From contig PBWY01000049.1 in NCBI GenBank assembly GCA_002727395.1, positions 1,959 to 7,799 on the forward strand: DNA of 5,841 nucleotides, given 5' to 3'. This stretch comes from Rhodospirillales bacterium (GTDB taxonomy: Bacteria; Pseudomonadota; Alphaproteobacteria; MPNO01; UBA2964). Below, piece after piece: positions 5,705 through 5,841 of this stretch; positions within the stretch are counted from its first letter, which is position 1; each line of letters begins with the position of its first letter. Made by a program: the position numbers and the translations under genes. The notes beneath the pieces were generated by a model. The model was not told the origin of the DNA, ran no database searches, and worked only from the letters and a program-made list of their open reading frames with translations.

Positions 5705-5841
5705 ATGTATCTTCGCTCTAAAGCTAAAGCTATAACCATTTTGGCAATATTTTGGAGTATCGTGTGTTTGCACCCCGCAAGCTCTATGCCAATTGTGGAT
5801 GGCATAAGAATCGGGGATTACAAAAATAAAACTAGATTTGT
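5705..5841 (+). CDS. N-acetylmuramoyl-L-alanine amidase, N-terminal fragment with start of AMIN domain (runs off the right edge)
   Basis: The visible 45 codons begin MYLRSKAKAITILAIFWSIV, a classic Sec signal peptide (basic n-region, hydrophobic core) with probable cleavage after HPASS. Then comes PIVDGIRIGDYKNKTRFV, which matches the opening strand of the AMIN domain (VxGIRxGxHxxxTRFVxDL) found at the N-terminus of AmiC-type periplasmic amidases. AMIN domains target septal peptidoglycan, and the zinc-dependent Amidase_3 domain that cleaves the MurNAc-L-Ala bond would lie outside the window. An amidase divergent from or next to rne is also a gene order I recall in alphaproteobacteria. In-frame ATGs exist at 5651 and 5687. 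I chose 5705 because AAGG (5695-5698) is 6 nt upstream and because the longer forms add 12-18 residues before the basic n-region; the choice is moderately sure. Function rests on a short motif plus context. Confidence 0.72.
   Translation, partial: MYLRSKAKAITILAIFWSIVCLHPASSMPIVDGIRIGDYKNKTRF

Noticed and set aside
5590..5805. Minus-strand open frame of 71 codons opposite the amidase start.
   Set aside because: The plus strand encodes a signal peptide and an AMIN-domain motif here, and the opposite frame looks like a shadow.

Overview
The window looks like a piece of an AT-rich alphaproteobacterial chromosome (roughly 40% GC by eye), probably from a Rhodospirillales-like or uncultured marine lineage. 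This rests on three things. The RNase E carries an acidic insertion inside its S1 domain and a C-terminal GWW peptide, both typical of alphaproteobacteria. The aminotransferase and the gamma-glutamyltransferase-like protein read like the alphaproteobacterial versions. The neighbourhood of M48 protease, GGT-like protein, aminotransferase, rne and AmiC-type amidase is one I recall from that class. No database search was possible.

Layout: (1) positions 1-245, minus strand, hold the N-terminus of an exported M48-type metalloprotease that runs off the left edge. (2) A 46-bp divergent gap separates it from a plus-strand pair: a lipoprotein related to gamma-glutamyltransferase (292-1764) and, 3 bp later, a fold-type I PLP aminotransferase (1768-2931). 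(3) The aminotransferase converges on rne (2939-5272, minus), with 7 bp between the stop codons and an inverted repeat spanning both. (4) The non-coding stretch 5273-5704 holds a good rne promoter, a leader of about 270 nt with several possible hairpins and a T9 tract, and a weaker divergent promoter for the next gene. (5) From about 5705 to the right edge, plus strand, lies the start of an exported N-acetylmuramoyl-L-alanine amidase (AmiC-type, AMIN domain).

Functional picture: the two edge genes and the GGT-like lipoprotein act in the cell envelope (protein quality control, septal peptidoglycan cleavage, and an unknown Ntn-hydrolase-type activity). RNase E is the core of the RNA degradosome and the aminotransferase is a cytosolic metabolic enzyme. 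The window is mostly conserved chromosomal core. I see no mobile element, CRISPR array, tRNA, rRNA or obvious horizontally acquired system. The points most worth following are the non-canonical GGT-like protein, which has Ser at the expected Thr nucleophile position and lacks the recognisable glutamate-binding residues, and the long structured rne leader with a possible attenuator or small RNA end.
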